A stretch of 62,281 nucleotides of DNA, from assembly GCA_036495525.1 (NCBI GenBank), contig DASXMR010000099.1, positions 1 through 62,281 of the forward strand, given 5' to 3'. The notes under the pieces were generated by a model. That model searched no databases. It was not told the origin of the DNA and was given only the letters and a program-made list of their open reading frames with translations. The stretch's first letter is position 1. Every line of letters starts with the position of its first letter. This stretch comes from DASXMR01 sp036495525. Lineage in GTDB: Bacteria; Actinomycetota; Actinomycetes; Streptosporangiales; Streptosporangiaceae. Below, one piece after another: positions 35,141 through 43,383 of the stretch. The position numbers and the translations under genes are program-made.

Positions 35141-35641
35141 CTACATGCCGCCGTAGGGGACGGCTTCCAGGATCTCGACCGACGCGGCCTTGCCATTCGG
35201 CAGCGTGTAAGTGGCCGTTTCGCCGACTTTCTTGCCGCTGATCGCGTTGCCGAGCGGCGACTTCGGCGAGTACACGTCGATTGGCGTCCCGCTCTCCTCG
35301 CGCGAGGCCAGCAGGAAGGTCACCTCGTCGTCGTCGCCGGTGAAGCGAATGGTGACCGTCATGCCAGGGCCTACCACGCCCTCGGTGCGCGGCGGCTCGC
35401 CCACCCGCGAGCTGTCCAGGATGTGGGTGAGCTGGTGAATCCGCGCCTCCTGCTTTCCCTGCTCCTCCTTGGCCGCGTGGTACCCGCCGTTCTCCTTGAG
35501 GTCGCCCTCATCCCTAGCAGCCTCGATCTTCTGGGCAATGTCGATACGGCCCTGCACGGAGAGGTAATCAAGCTCGGACTTCAGCCGGTCGTACGCATCC
35601 TGGGTGAGCCAGGTCACGGTGTCATCACGGGTTTCAGTCAC
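35141..35641 (-). CDS. greA: transcription elongation factor GreA
   Basis: A 166-residue factor that rescues backtracked RNA polymerase by stimulating transcript cleavage. The N-terminal coiled coil (TWLTQDAYDRLKSELDYL to AKEEQGKQEARIHQLTHIL) has the acidic tip, ARDEGDLKENGGYHAAKEEQ; the C-terminal FKBP-like domain ends in SPKSPLGNAISGKKVGE. GTG at 35641 has GAGGAG 6 nt upstream; an upstream extension to 35710 is less likely. In M. tuberculosis greA (Rv1080c) likewise precedes mca, with one small gene between. Confidence 0.96.
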   Translation of the reverse strand: MTETRDDTVTWLTQDAYDRLKSELDYLSVQGRIDIAQKIEAARDEGDLKENGGYHAAKEEQGKQEARIHQLTHILDSSRVGEPPRTEGVVGPGMTVTIRFTGDDDEVTFLLASREESGTPIDVYSPKSPLGNAISGKKVGETATYTLPNGKAASVEILEAVPYGGM

Positions 35642-35746
35642 GGATACTCCTCGCGTGCGGTGCGGAGCCATGGGTCCGCCGGGCCCGGTCTGGGCCCTGG
35701 GGGTAATCATTCGAGGCTAACAAGGCTCCGCGACTGCACAAGACCT

Positions 35747-35787
35747 TTGACACTCCCTGCCCTGGATGGCGGGGATTCTTCCTTCGT
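35747..35787 (-). mobile_element. right end (RE) of orphan IS605/IS1341-type element
   Basis: Downstream of the tnpB stop, read on the minus strand, GAATCCCCGCCATCCAGGGC continues to AGGGAGTGTCAA, ending at about 35747. It forms an imperfect hairpin (CCCCGCC with GGCAGGG, one mismatch) and resembles the right end that follows many TnpB genes. The likely omega RNA scaffold ends here and the guide would be the flanking host sequence, beginning AGGTCTTGTGCAGTCG (35731-35746, minus strand). Confidence 0.6.
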
Positions 35788-36950
35788 CACGCCATCGCCT
35801 GCGTAGCAGGACTTACCAGCGCTCGGGAAGCGTTTAGCCTCTCGGCCTGCCCGGCCGCGAGGATGTTCTGAGCGGCGTTCACGTCCCGGTCGTGCACCGC
35901 GCCGCAAGGGCATTCCCACCGGCGGACAGCAAGCGGCTTGCGGCCGTCGATCCGGCCACACGCCGAGCACGTCCGCGTCGACGGGACGAACCTTCCGATC
36001 TGGCGGAATTCCCGGCCGTGGTATTCGGCTTTCTCAGCCAGCAGTCGCAGCAGCTGCGTCCACCCGGCATCGTGGACCGACTTTGCCAGCCGGGTGCGGG
36101 CCAGCCCGCTGACGGCCAGGTCCTCGGCGTAGATCGCTTGGTTCTCGCGGACCAGCCGAAGAGCCGTCTTATGCGCGTGATCGAGCCGGGCGTCCCGCAC
36201 TTTGCGATGCGCGACGGCGACTCGCCTGTTCGCCTTGCGGCGGTTCGCCGACCCCACCTTCTTGCGAGATGCGGCGCGCTGCAAGGAGGCCAGCTTGTGC
36301 AGGCGCTTGCGGAGGAATCGCGGGTTCTCCACGATCTCCCCGTCGCTGGTGGTAATCAGCCGCTCCAGGCCGAGATCGATGCCAAGCTCACGGCCGATAG
36401 CAGGCAGGGGCCGTGCATCGCGGTCGACCACGAACGACAGGTAGTACCGGCCGTCCGGTTCCCCGATCAAGGTGACCGAGCTGGGCTGCGAGGGAAGATC
36501 CCTCGACCAGCGGACGCGAACCTCTCCGATCCTGGCCAGGTACACCCGGCCGCTACCTCGGAGCGAGAAGCCGTTACGAGTAAGCCGGACCGACTGCCGA
36601 GACGACTTCTTCCGGAACCGGGGACGACCTACCTTACGGCCCTTGCGCCTACCCGAAAGCGAGTCGAACCAGTTCCGGTAAGCGCGCCGGGCGTCCTCGC
36701 ATGCCTGCACCAGCGCGACACTGGCAACCTCTCCCAGCCATTCCCGTTCCGGCGTCCGCTTGGCGAGCGTGATCACCTGGGTCTGGATCTGGCTGTCTGA
36801 CAGCTTCTGCCCCCGCTCATACGCTTCATTCCGCAGCCGGAGCGCATCGTTGAACACCACCCGCGCACACCCGAATGTCCGGGCAAGCATCTGCTGCTGC
36901 TCAGCCGTCGGATACATCCGGTAGCGGTAGCGGACGTGCACAGCACTCAT
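35787..36950 (-). CDS. tnpB: RNA-guided nuclease TnpB (IS605/IS1341-type, orphan)
   Basis: A 387-residue TnpB. The N-terminal OrfB HTH-like part (RYRYRMYPTAEQQQMLARTF) is followed by the RuvC nuclease, with catalytic residues intact: Asp in GIDLGLERL, Glu in IYAEDLAVSGL and Asp in CGAVHDRDVNAAQN. A CxxC...CxC zinc ribbon (CSACGR, ECPCG) lies between the last two. Such proteins cleave DNA guided by omega RNA made from the element's right end. ATG at 36950 (GGAGG 11 nt upstream) is chosen; a further ATG at 36971 is possible. No TnpA is nearby. It interrupts the greA-mca neighbourhood. It lies between divergent promoters and appears complete. Confidence 0.95.
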   Translation of the reverse strand: MSAVHVRYRYRMYPTAEQQQMLARTFGCARVVFNDALRLRNEAYERGQKLSDSQIQTQVITLAKRTPEREWLGEVASVALVQACEDARRAYRNWFDSLSGRRKGRKVGRPRFRKKSSRQSVRLTRNGFSLRGSGRVYLARIGEVRVRWSRDLPSQPSSVTLIGEPDGRYYLSFVVDRDARPLPAIGRELGIDLGLERLITTSDGEIVENPRFLRKRLHKLASLQRAASRKKVGSANRRKANRRVAVAHRKVRDARLDHAHKTALRLVRENQAIYAEDLAVSGLARTRLAKSVHDAGWTQLLRLLAEKAEYHGREFRQIGRFVPSTRTCSACGRIDGRKPLAVRRWECPCGAVHDRDVNAAQNILAAGQAERLNASRALVSPATQAMA

Positions 36951-37282
36951 CCTGCTACCCGCCTCCGACATCGCCGGTGACCTCAGCGCGCAGGCACGCT
37001 GCCTGCGCTATGGACGGCCACGTCGCCGTCGCGACCAACTTCGAGCCGAATCTCGAGTACAAAAGGACTACGCGCTGACAACCAGGTCAATGGCCGCGAT
37101 ACGGCGCAAGCGGGCAGTAGCCTGCTGGCTTGCCTGGGCTCCTGGTGGCCGGGAATTCCTTCGTCAGCCTGGCTTGTTGTGTCAGACAATGACTTGCTGG
37201 CAGTCTCGGCGCGGCGGCAGCGAGCACCTGGCCGGCGATAGCGCCCGACCTGCCCGTCCTGACTGACCGAAAGGGACTGTAC
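36951..37282. mobile_element. left end (LE) and flank of the TnpB element; mca promoter region
   Basis: A 332-bp gap. A perfect 9-bp stem with a 3-nt loop, GCGCAGGCA (36988-36996), CGC, TGCCTGCGC (37000-37008), lies 40-60 bp upstream of tnpB and is typical of the subterminal hairpin at an IS605 left end. The exact left boundary and target motif are not certain. The rest, about 37050-37282, holds the mca promoter; GAAAGGGA sits before its start. Nothing else is evident. Confidence 0.6.
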
Positions 37283-38212
37283 TTGCCTGCCGTGACAACC
37301 GGCCCCCTGACAACCGGCACCGCTACCCCCAGCACCGAGCAGCTGCGGCTGATGGCCGTGCACGCGCATCCTGACGACGAGTCAAGCAAGGGCGCCGCGA
37401 CGATGGCGCGGTATGTCCGGGCGGGCGCGGCCGTCCTGGTCTGCACGCTGACCGGCGGGGAGCGCGGCGACATCCTGAACAAGGCGATGGACCGGCCCGA
37501 GATCAGGGAAAACCTGCCGGCGATCCGGCGCGCCGAGATGGCGAGCGCCCGCGAGATCCTCGGCGTCGAGCAGCGGTTCCTCGGCTTCACCGACTCGGGC
37601 CTGCCCGAGGGCGATCCGAAGCCGCCGCTGCCCGAAGGCTGCTTCGCGCTGCAGCCGCTCGAGGTCGCCGCCGCGCCGCTGGTGCGCGCGGTGCGCGAGT
37701 TCCGGCCGCACGTGCTGCTTACCTATGACGAGAACGGCGGCTACCCGCACCCCGACCACATCATGACCCACCGGGTCGCGGTCGAGGCGTTCGAGGCGGC
37801 GGCCGACCCCGACCGCTACCCGGACTGCGCCGAGCCCTGGCAGCCGCTCAAGATGTACTACTTCGCGACGTTCCATAAGGCCCGCGTCACCGCCTTGCAC
37901 GCGGAGATGCTCCGCCTCGGCCTTGAGTCGCCGTACGGCAAGTGGCTTGAGCGGTGGGAGGACGAGGCCGAGGGTGACCGGCACGAGATCACCACGCGGG
38001 TGCCGTGCGGCGAGTACTTCGAGATCCGGGACAGGGCGCTGCTCGCGCACGCGACCCAGATCGACCCGAACGGCTCGTGGTTCTCCTGCCCGCTGGATGC
38101 CCAGCGCGCCGCCTGGCCGACCGAGGACTATCATCTGGCCAGGTCAGTGGTGGACACTGAGAAGCCGGAAGACGATCTGTTCGCTGGCCTGCGGGAGAGG
38201 GTGACCTTGTGA
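37283..38212 (+). CDS. mca: mycothiol S-conjugate amidase
   Basis: A 309-residue zinc amidase of the LmbE/PIG-L family that cleaves mycothiol conjugates to a mercapturic acid and glucosamine-inositol during detoxification. Zinc ligands and the active-site base are in VHAHPDDESSKGAATMARY and in GGYPHPDHIMTHRVAVEAF. CTLTGGERGDILN is typical of Mca rather than of MshB deacetylase. Length is normal. The start is TTG/GTG near 37283. It overlaps the small membrane gene by 4 bp. The operon and neighbourhood (Rv1082-Rv1083) are conserved in actinobacteria. Confidence 0.95.
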   Translation: MPAVTTGPLTTGTATPSTEQLRLMAVHAHPDDESSKGAATMARYVRAGAAVLVCTLTGGERGDILNKAMDRPEIRENLPAIRRAEMASAREILGVEQRFLGFTDSGLPEGDPKPPLPEGCFALQPLEVAAAPLVRAVREFRPHVLLTYDENGGYPHPDHIMTHRVAVEAFEAAADPDRYPDCAEPWQPLKMYYFATFHKARVTALHAEMLRLGLESPYGKWLERWEDEAEGDRHEITTRVPCGEYFEIRDRALLAHATQIDPNGSWFSCPLDAQRAAWPTEDYHLARSVVDTEKPEDDLFAGLRERVTL

Positions 38213-38463
38213 CGGTACTGGCGTCATCGTCTAGTGCATTCGATCAGCCGGGCACGCTCGGGTTCCTGGTGGTGGCCGGGATTGGCGTCATCCTGGTGTT
38301 CCTGTTCAGGTCCATGACCAAGCACCTGCGCAAGGTTTCCGGTACCGGTCGCGGCGGGCCGTCGGGGCAGCAGGAAGGTCCTGCCAGGGCAGTCGGCAAG
38401 GCCGGCCATCCCGTGTCGCCGGGGGCTGAGCGGGCCGCCAGGCAGGACGACAAGGGCGCCTGA
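38209..38463 (+). CDS. small membrane protein downstream of mca
   Basis: An 84-residue protein. One membrane helix (TLGFLVVAGIGVILVFLFRSM) is followed by a conserved KHLRKVSG motif and a disordered, charged tail. Small proteins of this kind commonly follow mca in actinobacteria (Rv1083 position). GTG at 38209 overlaps the mca stop, so they are translationally coupled. Function unknown. It converges on the CPT-like gene with 11 bp between stops. Confidence 0.82.
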   Translation: MTVLASSSSAFDQPGTLGFLVVAGIGVILVFLFRSMTKHLRKVSGTGRGGPSGQQEGPARAVGKAGHPVSPGAERAARQDDKGA

Positions 38464-38474
38464 GCGTCCCGGGG

Positions 38475-39005
38475 TCAGCGAGCGTGCGCGGCGATGACCG
38501 CGGCGCACTGCGCAGCCGTCGCCGCTGAGCTGTCCGCCTCCACGTCATAGCGCATTCCTTCGTGCACCGCGTGCGCCTGCAGGCGGGCCATCCCGGCCAC
38601 CCGGTCGCCGCGGCACGCCTCGCGCGCCGCGGCGACGTCAGGGTCGCAGCGAATGCCCGCCCACAGCACGCCGAGCCCGGTCAGCGCCGCTGACCACCGC
38701 TGCTGCCCCTGACCGCCATTCAGCAGCACCTCGTCGATGATCACCCGGCCGCCGGCCCGCGCCATCGCGGCGATGCCCTGCATCCAGGCCGCTTCCAGCT
38801 GCCGGTATTGCGGTCCGACCACGACCCGTCCGTCCGGCCGGATCTCCACCCCGCCGGTGGCGAGCAGCGAAGCTGGCATTGCAGCCATCAGGTCGTCGAC
38901 GCTGAAGGTCAGCCACGGGTCGGGCATGACCGACTGCAGGCAGCGCGCGATCGTCGACTTCCCGGAACTCGACCCGCCATTGAGCATGATCACGCTGATC
39001 GCCAC
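38475..39005 (-). CDS. chloramphenicol phosphotransferase-like (CPT) kinase
   Basis: A 176-residue P-loop kinase, the same length as the Streptomyces chloramphenicol 3-O-phosphotransferase. The P-loop is LNGGSSSGKSTIAR and the catalytic Asp region is FSVDDLMAAMP. The rest has RVIIDEVLLNGG and a helical LID-like part (AACREACRGDRV). GTG at 39005 is chosen because GGAGG lies 7 nt upstream and because the length then fits. Many relatives are of unknown substrate, so drug resistance is not implied. Confidence 0.82.
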   Translation of the reverse strand: MAISVIMLNGGSSSGKSTIARCLQSVMPDPWLTFSVDDLMAAMPASLLATGGVEIRPDGRVVVGPQYRQLEAAWMQGIAAMARAGGRVIIDEVLLNGGQGQQRWSAALTGLGVLWAGIRCDPDVAAAREACRGDRVAGMARLQAHAVHEGMRYDVEADSSAATAAQCAAVIAAHAR

Positions 39006-39257
39006 CGCGTTCCTCCGCTGCCTCATCGATTCGGCCGGCCCGGACTCCGAGGGACCAGCCGGGCCGGTCACTTTTTACCAGCGGCCGCCGGGCGGCTGCA
39101 GCCAGGCAGCGTGTCAGAACTCGCTGCCAGGCTGGAACCAGGCGGCAGGAGCTGAGCTCGCTGGGCTGCAGCGCTTCGCTGCTAGGTTGCGGATCGGGCT
39201 GTCAGCATGCGGCGGCCGGCGGCGGAGCTGGCTGGACGGCGGGCGGGAGCGCTGACC

Positions 39258-42200
39258 ATGCGGGTGATCCACGGAGTCTGGGCCTACGGCGCATTGTGGC
39301 TGTGGGCTGAGGACTCAGTGCTGCCCGCACGCCGCCCGGCGCAGCCTGGCCATCCGGCGGCCGCGCCGCGCCCCCATCCTTTTGCCTGCCAGCCGGCTGA
39401 GCTGTCGGCTGAGCTCGGCGAGCTGACCGGGCCGGCCGCCGACCTGGCCGGTCAGGCGCCGGCCGGGGATCTGACCCTTTGGCTGCCGTCGGCGGGCGGC
39501 GGGCCGCTGTCCTCACCCGAGCTGATCCGGGTGCCGCTGGCCGGGGACGATCCGCGCTCCGCTGAGCCTGGCGGGCCGGGGCCTGGCAGGCACCAGGGCG
39601 GCCGCACGGGGCTGGCCCCGTGGCAGGTCCCGGCGCTGATCTTCGGCCCGGCTGCGGCGCTTGAGCTGCTGCTGAGCGTCACCGGCGCCGACCCGACCGG
39701 AACGATCCCGGCAGCCGGCTCGGTCCGCTATCTCGCCGCCCTCGCCGCGCTGGCCGCTGACCTGGCCGGCCGCGGCCGGGTCCTGCCGGTGCTGGCCACC
39801 GAAGACGGCGGCTGGGCTGCCCGCTGGCGCGCCGTGCTGGCCGGCCCCGATGCGCAGCGGGCCGGCGAGCTGGCCGCGGCCATGCCCGCTTCGTGCCGGG
39901 CCACAACGCAAGTCGGGGAGCCGCCAGCCGGTCTGGTCACCGCGGTGCTTGACGCGCTCGCCGACGCGGCCGTACGGGTCACGCTGCGCGGTCTCGCCCT
40001 GCCCGGCGGCGGCACAGCCGCCAGGTCCCGCCCGGCGCCGGCCGAGCGCTGGCTCACCGCGCTCACCGCCGCCGACGCCCGGCTAGCCGGGCCTGGCGAC
40101 CAGGATGAGCCGGAAACCGCCGAGCTGGCGGGTGAGCTGGCCGCCTGGCACGCCGCCGCACAGGCGCCTGCCGGGCCTGTTCGCACCTGCTTCCGGCTGC
40201 GCGAGCCAGCGCCGGACAGCGGAGACGACAGCTGGCAGGTGGAGTTCGCGCTGCAGGCCTCCGACGATCCCAGTCTCATGCTGACCGCCGCCGACATCTG
40301 GGCCGGCCAGGCTGGCTGGGCAGCCGGCGGGATCAGGCACCCGGAAGAAGAGCTGCTCTCAGGCCTCGGCCGGGCGTCGCGCCTGTTCCCCGAGCTGGAC
40401 GCCGAGCTACGCGGGCGGGAGCCAGCAGCGGCAGCGCTCGATACCGCAGGCGCGCTGCACTTCCTGCGGCAGACCGCGCCGCTGCTGTCGGGCGCTGAAT
40501 TCGGCGTGCTGCTGCCCGACTGGGTACGCAAGGCCAGGCTCGGGCTGAGGCTGACGACCAGGACCAGGGCTGCCGCGGCGGGCCAGGCGGCGGCCACCGG
40601 CCCGCTCTTCGGCATGCAGGACCTGGTCGACTTTCGCTACGAGCTCGCCGTCGGCGACCAGGTCATCGACCCGGATGACCTTGCCGAGCTGGCTAGGCTG
40701 AAAGTCCCGCTGGTCCGGGTCCGCGGCCAGTGGGTGGAGCTGGACGAGGCGCACTTGCAGGCCGCGCTGCGCTTCCTTGAACGCCAGCCGAGCGGCAGCA
40801 TGCAGGCCAGCGAGGCCCTCCAGGCCGGACTGCAGGGCGCTGATGACCTGCCCGTCGTGCAGGTCGACGCCGACGGCTGGCTCGGTGACCTGCTCTCCGG
40901 CGAGGCCGAGCGGCGACTGGCCGCGATCCCGGCGCCCGCTGACTTCCGCGGCAAGCTGCGGCCATACCAGGAGCGCGGGCTTGCCTGGATGGCGTTCCTC
41001 AGCAGCATCGGCGTCGGCGGCGTGCTGGCGGACTCCATGGGGCTTGGCAAGACCATCCAGCTGCTCGCGCTGCTCGCATACGAGCGGCAGCCCGGCGATG
41101 GCCGCGCTCCCGCACCGACATTGCTGGTCTGCCCGATGTCGCTGGTCGGCAACTGGGAGCAGGAGGCGGCCGCCTTCACCCCGCAGCTGCGCGTGCACGT
41201 GCATCACGGTGCCGGGCGGCTGTCAGGCGAGCAGCTGGCGGCTGCGCTCGATGACGCCGACCTGGTGATCACCACCTACGCGATCGCTGCGCGGGACCGG
41301 GCCGAGCTGGCCGGCCTGCACTGGGCCCGGGTGGTCTGCGACGAGGCGCAGAACATCAAGAACTCAGCGGCGCGGCAGGCGCAGGCGGTACGCGCGCTGC
41401 CCGCACGCTCCAGGCTCGCGCTCACCGGGACTCCGGTGGAAAACCGGCTGTCTGACCTGTGGTCCATCCTGGAGTTCAGCAACCCCGGCCTGCTCGGCAG
41501 CGCGGAGAAGTTCCGGACCCGGTTCGCCGTGCCGATCGAGCGGCACGCGGACGAGGAGGCGGCCCGTCAGCTCCGGCGGCTCACCGGGCCGTTCATCCTG
41601 CGCCGGCTCAAGACCGACACCTCGATCATCTCGGACCTGCCGGACAAGCAGGAGATCAAGGTCTGGTGCAACCTGACCGCCGAGCAGGCGTCGCTGTACC
41701 AGGCGACGGTGACGGACATGCTGGCCAGGATCGAGGCGGCTGACGACACGATCCAGCGGCGCGGCCTGGTGCTGGCCACCATGGCCCGGCTCAAGCAGGC
41801 CTGCAATCACCCGGCCCATCTGCTCGGCGATGGCTCGCGGCTAGCCGGCCGGTCAGGAAAGCTAGCCCGCCTCGAGGCGATCTGCGACGAGATCGTCGCC
41901 GAGGGCGACAAGGCGCTGTGCTTCACCCAGTACGCCGAATTCGGCTCCATGCTGCAGCCCTACCTGGCCGCGCGGCTCGGCTGCCCGGTGCTCTACCTGC
42001 ATGGCGGCACGCCCAAGCGCCAGCGCGACGCCATGGTGGCGCAGTTCAGGTCGCAGGACGGGCCGTGCTTGTTCCTGCTGTCGCTCAAGGCCGGCGGCAC
42101 CGGGCTGAACCTGACCGCCGCGAACCATGTCCTGCACGTGGACCGGTGGTGGAACCCTGCGGTGGAGGAGCAGGCCACCGACCGGGCGTTCCGTATTGGC

Positions 42201-42392
42201 CAGACCCGCGACGTGCAGGTACGCAAGTTCATCTGCGTGGGCACCCTGGAGGAGCGCATCGACCAGCTGATCGAGGACAAGAAGGCGCTGGCGGAAACCG
42301 TCGTCGGCAGCGGTGAGAGCTGGCTGGCCGAGCTGTCGGTGGCCGAGCTGCACGATGTGATCAGCCTCTCGGCCGCCGCGGTGTCGGAATGA
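39258..42392 (+). CDS. SNF2-family DNA helicase/translocase
   Basis: A 1044-residue Swi2/Snf2 ATPase. The first half is a bacterial SNF2-associated N-terminal region (about 1-540; with a beta-rich WLWAEDSVLPARRPA start). The motor follows: Walker A DSMGLGKTIQ (near base 41041), DEAQ box VVCDEAQNIKN (near 41340), LTGTPVENRLSDLWS, and the second lobe with LLSLKAGGTGLNLTAANHV and RAFRIGQTRDVQVRKF. ATG at 39258 has GGGAG 8 nt upstream. It is followed 13 bp later by a SWIM-finger gene; the two form a conserved pair in actinobacteria, presumably acting on chromatin-like or stalled protein-DNA complexes. Confidence 0.94.
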   Translation: MRVIHGVWAYGALWLWAEDSVLPARRPAQPGHPAAAPRPHPFACQPAELSAELGELTGPAADLAGQAPAGDLTLWLPSAGGGPLSSPELIRVPLAGDDPRSAEPGGPGPGRHQGGRTGLAPWQVPALIFGPAAALELLLSVTGADPTGTIPAAGSVRYLAALAALAADLAGRGRVLPVLATEDGGWAARWRAVLAGPDAQRAGELAAAMPASCRATTQVGEPPAGLVTAVLDALADAAVRVTLRGLALPGGGTAARSRPAPAERWLTALTAADARLAGPGDQDEPETAELAGELAAWHAAAQAPAGPVRTCFRLREPAPDSGDDSWQVEFALQASDDPSLMLTAADIWAGQAGWAAGGIRHPEEELLSGLGRASRLFPELDAELRGREPAAAALDTAGALHFLRQTAPLLSGAEFGVLLPDWVRKARLGLRLTTRTRAAAAGQAAATGPLFGMQDLVDFRYELAVGDQVIDPDDLAELARLKVPLVRVRGQWVELDEAHLQAALRFLERQPSGSMQASEALQAGLQGADDLPVVQVDADGWLGDLLSGEAERRLAAIPAPADFRGKLRPYQERGLAWMAFLSSIGVGGVLADSMGLGKTIQLLALLAYERQPGDGRAPAPTLLVCPMSLVGNWEQEAAAFTPQLRVHVHHGAGRLSGEQLAAALDDADLVITTYAIAARDRAELAGLHWARVVCDEAQNIKNSAARQAQAVRALPARSRLALTGTPVENRLSDLWSILEFSNPGLLGSAEKFRTRFAVPIERHADEEAARQLRRLTGPFILRRLKTDTSIISDLPDKQEIKVWCNLTAEQASLYQATVTDMLARIEAADDTIQRRGLVLATMARLKQACNHPAHLLGDGSRLAGRSGKLARLEAICDEIVAEGDKALCFTQYAEFGSMLQPYLAARLGCPVLYLHGGTPKRQRDAMVAQFRSQDGPCLFLLSLKAGGTGLNLTAANHVLHVDRWWNPAVEEQATDRAFRIGQTRDVQVRKFICVGTLEERIDQLIEDKKALAETVVGSGESWLAELSVAELHDVISLSAAAVSE

Positions 42393-42405
42393 GGCGATCC
42401 GGCTG

Positions 42406-43257
42406 ATGCGGCGCTGGGGAGAGAACGGCTTCGAGACCGGACCGCCGATCCCGGTCGACGGCGGGATCAGGGCTCGCAGCAAGCGCGGGTCGATCGGCGA
42501 GCGGTGGTGGTCACGCCGCTTCATCGACGTGCTCGAATCCCTCGGCATGGGCGGCCGGATGCAGCGCGGCCGGCGGTACGCGAGGACCGGCCAGGTGATG
42601 GACCTCCGGCTCGCGGCTGGCCAGGTCAGTGCCACGGTGCAGGGCTCTCGCCCGGCGCCCTATCAGGTGCGGATCCAGGTGCTGCCGCTGACCACCGCGC
42701 AGTGGCAGCGGGTGGAGGCGGCGCTGGCCGGGCAGGCGCTGTTCCGCGCCCGGCTGCTGGCCGGGGATATGCCTGCCGAGATCGAGGACGTCTTCGCCGG
42801 CTGCGGCACGCCGCTGTTCCCGCGCTCAGCCCGCGACCTGGAGATGAGGTGCTCCTGCCCGGACTGGGGGATCCCGTGCAAGCACCTGGCGGCCGTCTGC
42901 TACCTACTGGCCGAGCAGTTCGACGCCGACCCGTTCCGGATCCTGCAACTGCGCGGACGGAACCGGGAGCAGCTGCTGGCCGCGCTGCGCCGCCCCGGCG
43001 AGCCGGCCGGTGCGCCGCCCGAGCAGCGGCCGCTGCTGGATGTCGCCGCGCGGCCGCTCGCCGAGTGCCTCGACGGCTTCTGGACCTGCGGGCTGAGCCA
43101 GGCCAGACTGCAGGCGCTGCCAGCGACCCCGGTCACGGCGCCCGGCCTGCTGCTGCGGGTATACGAGCCGCCGGCCGTGGTTGTCGGCGGCCAGGACCTG
43201 GCCGCCGTGCTCGGCCCGGCCTACCAGCGGCTGGCCGATCGCGGCCAGGAGGGATAG
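42406..43257 (+). CDS. SWIM zinc-finger protein, SNF2 partner
   Basis: A 283-residue protein with a SWIM zinc finger (CxCx(n)CxH): MRCSCPDWGIPCKHLAAVCYLLAE, about residue 146-170. The flanking regions (RWWSRRFIDVLESLGMGGRMQRGRRYAR and the LRGRNREQLLAALR helix) match the conserved family of SWIM proteins found beside SNF2 helicases. SWIM fingers bind DNA or proteins. It starts 13 bp after the helicase stop and is likely co-transcribed. Its precise role is unknown. Confidence 0.93.
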   Translation: MRRWGENGFETGPPIPVDGGIRARSKRGSIGERWWSRRFIDVLESLGMGGRMQRGRRYARTGQVMDLRLAAGQVSATVQGSRPAPYQVRIQVLPLTTAQWQRVEAALAGQALFRARLLAGDMPAEIEDVFAGCGTPLFPRSARDLEMRCSCPDWGIPCKHLAAVCYLLAEQFDADPFRILQLRGRNREQLLAALRRPGEPAGAPPEQRPLLDVAARPLAECLDGFWTCGLSQARLQALPATPVTAPGLLLRVYEPPAVVVGGQDLAAVLGPAYQRLADRGQEG

Positions 43258-43383
43258 CTGCCCGAGCCCGGGTAGTACCACTCGTGGATCTTTGCCAGCC
43301 GGATACCTAACTAGTGCCTGGCGCTTCGTACTATTACAGACGGAACGGTCCAGCGCCGTGCCACGTAACAGGGGATTGAGTGC

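Noticed and set aside
35787..36950. Complete IS605 with TnpA
   Set aside because: No Y1 transposase ORF lies within the hairpin-bounded region.
37283..38212. MshB deacetylase instead of Mca
   Set aside because: The CTLTGGERGDILN segment, the neighbour and the synteny with Rv1082 fit Mca better.
38475..39005. Chloramphenicol resistance gene
   Set aside because: The fold and length fit the CPT family, but substrate specificity cannot be read; relatives act on unknown molecules.
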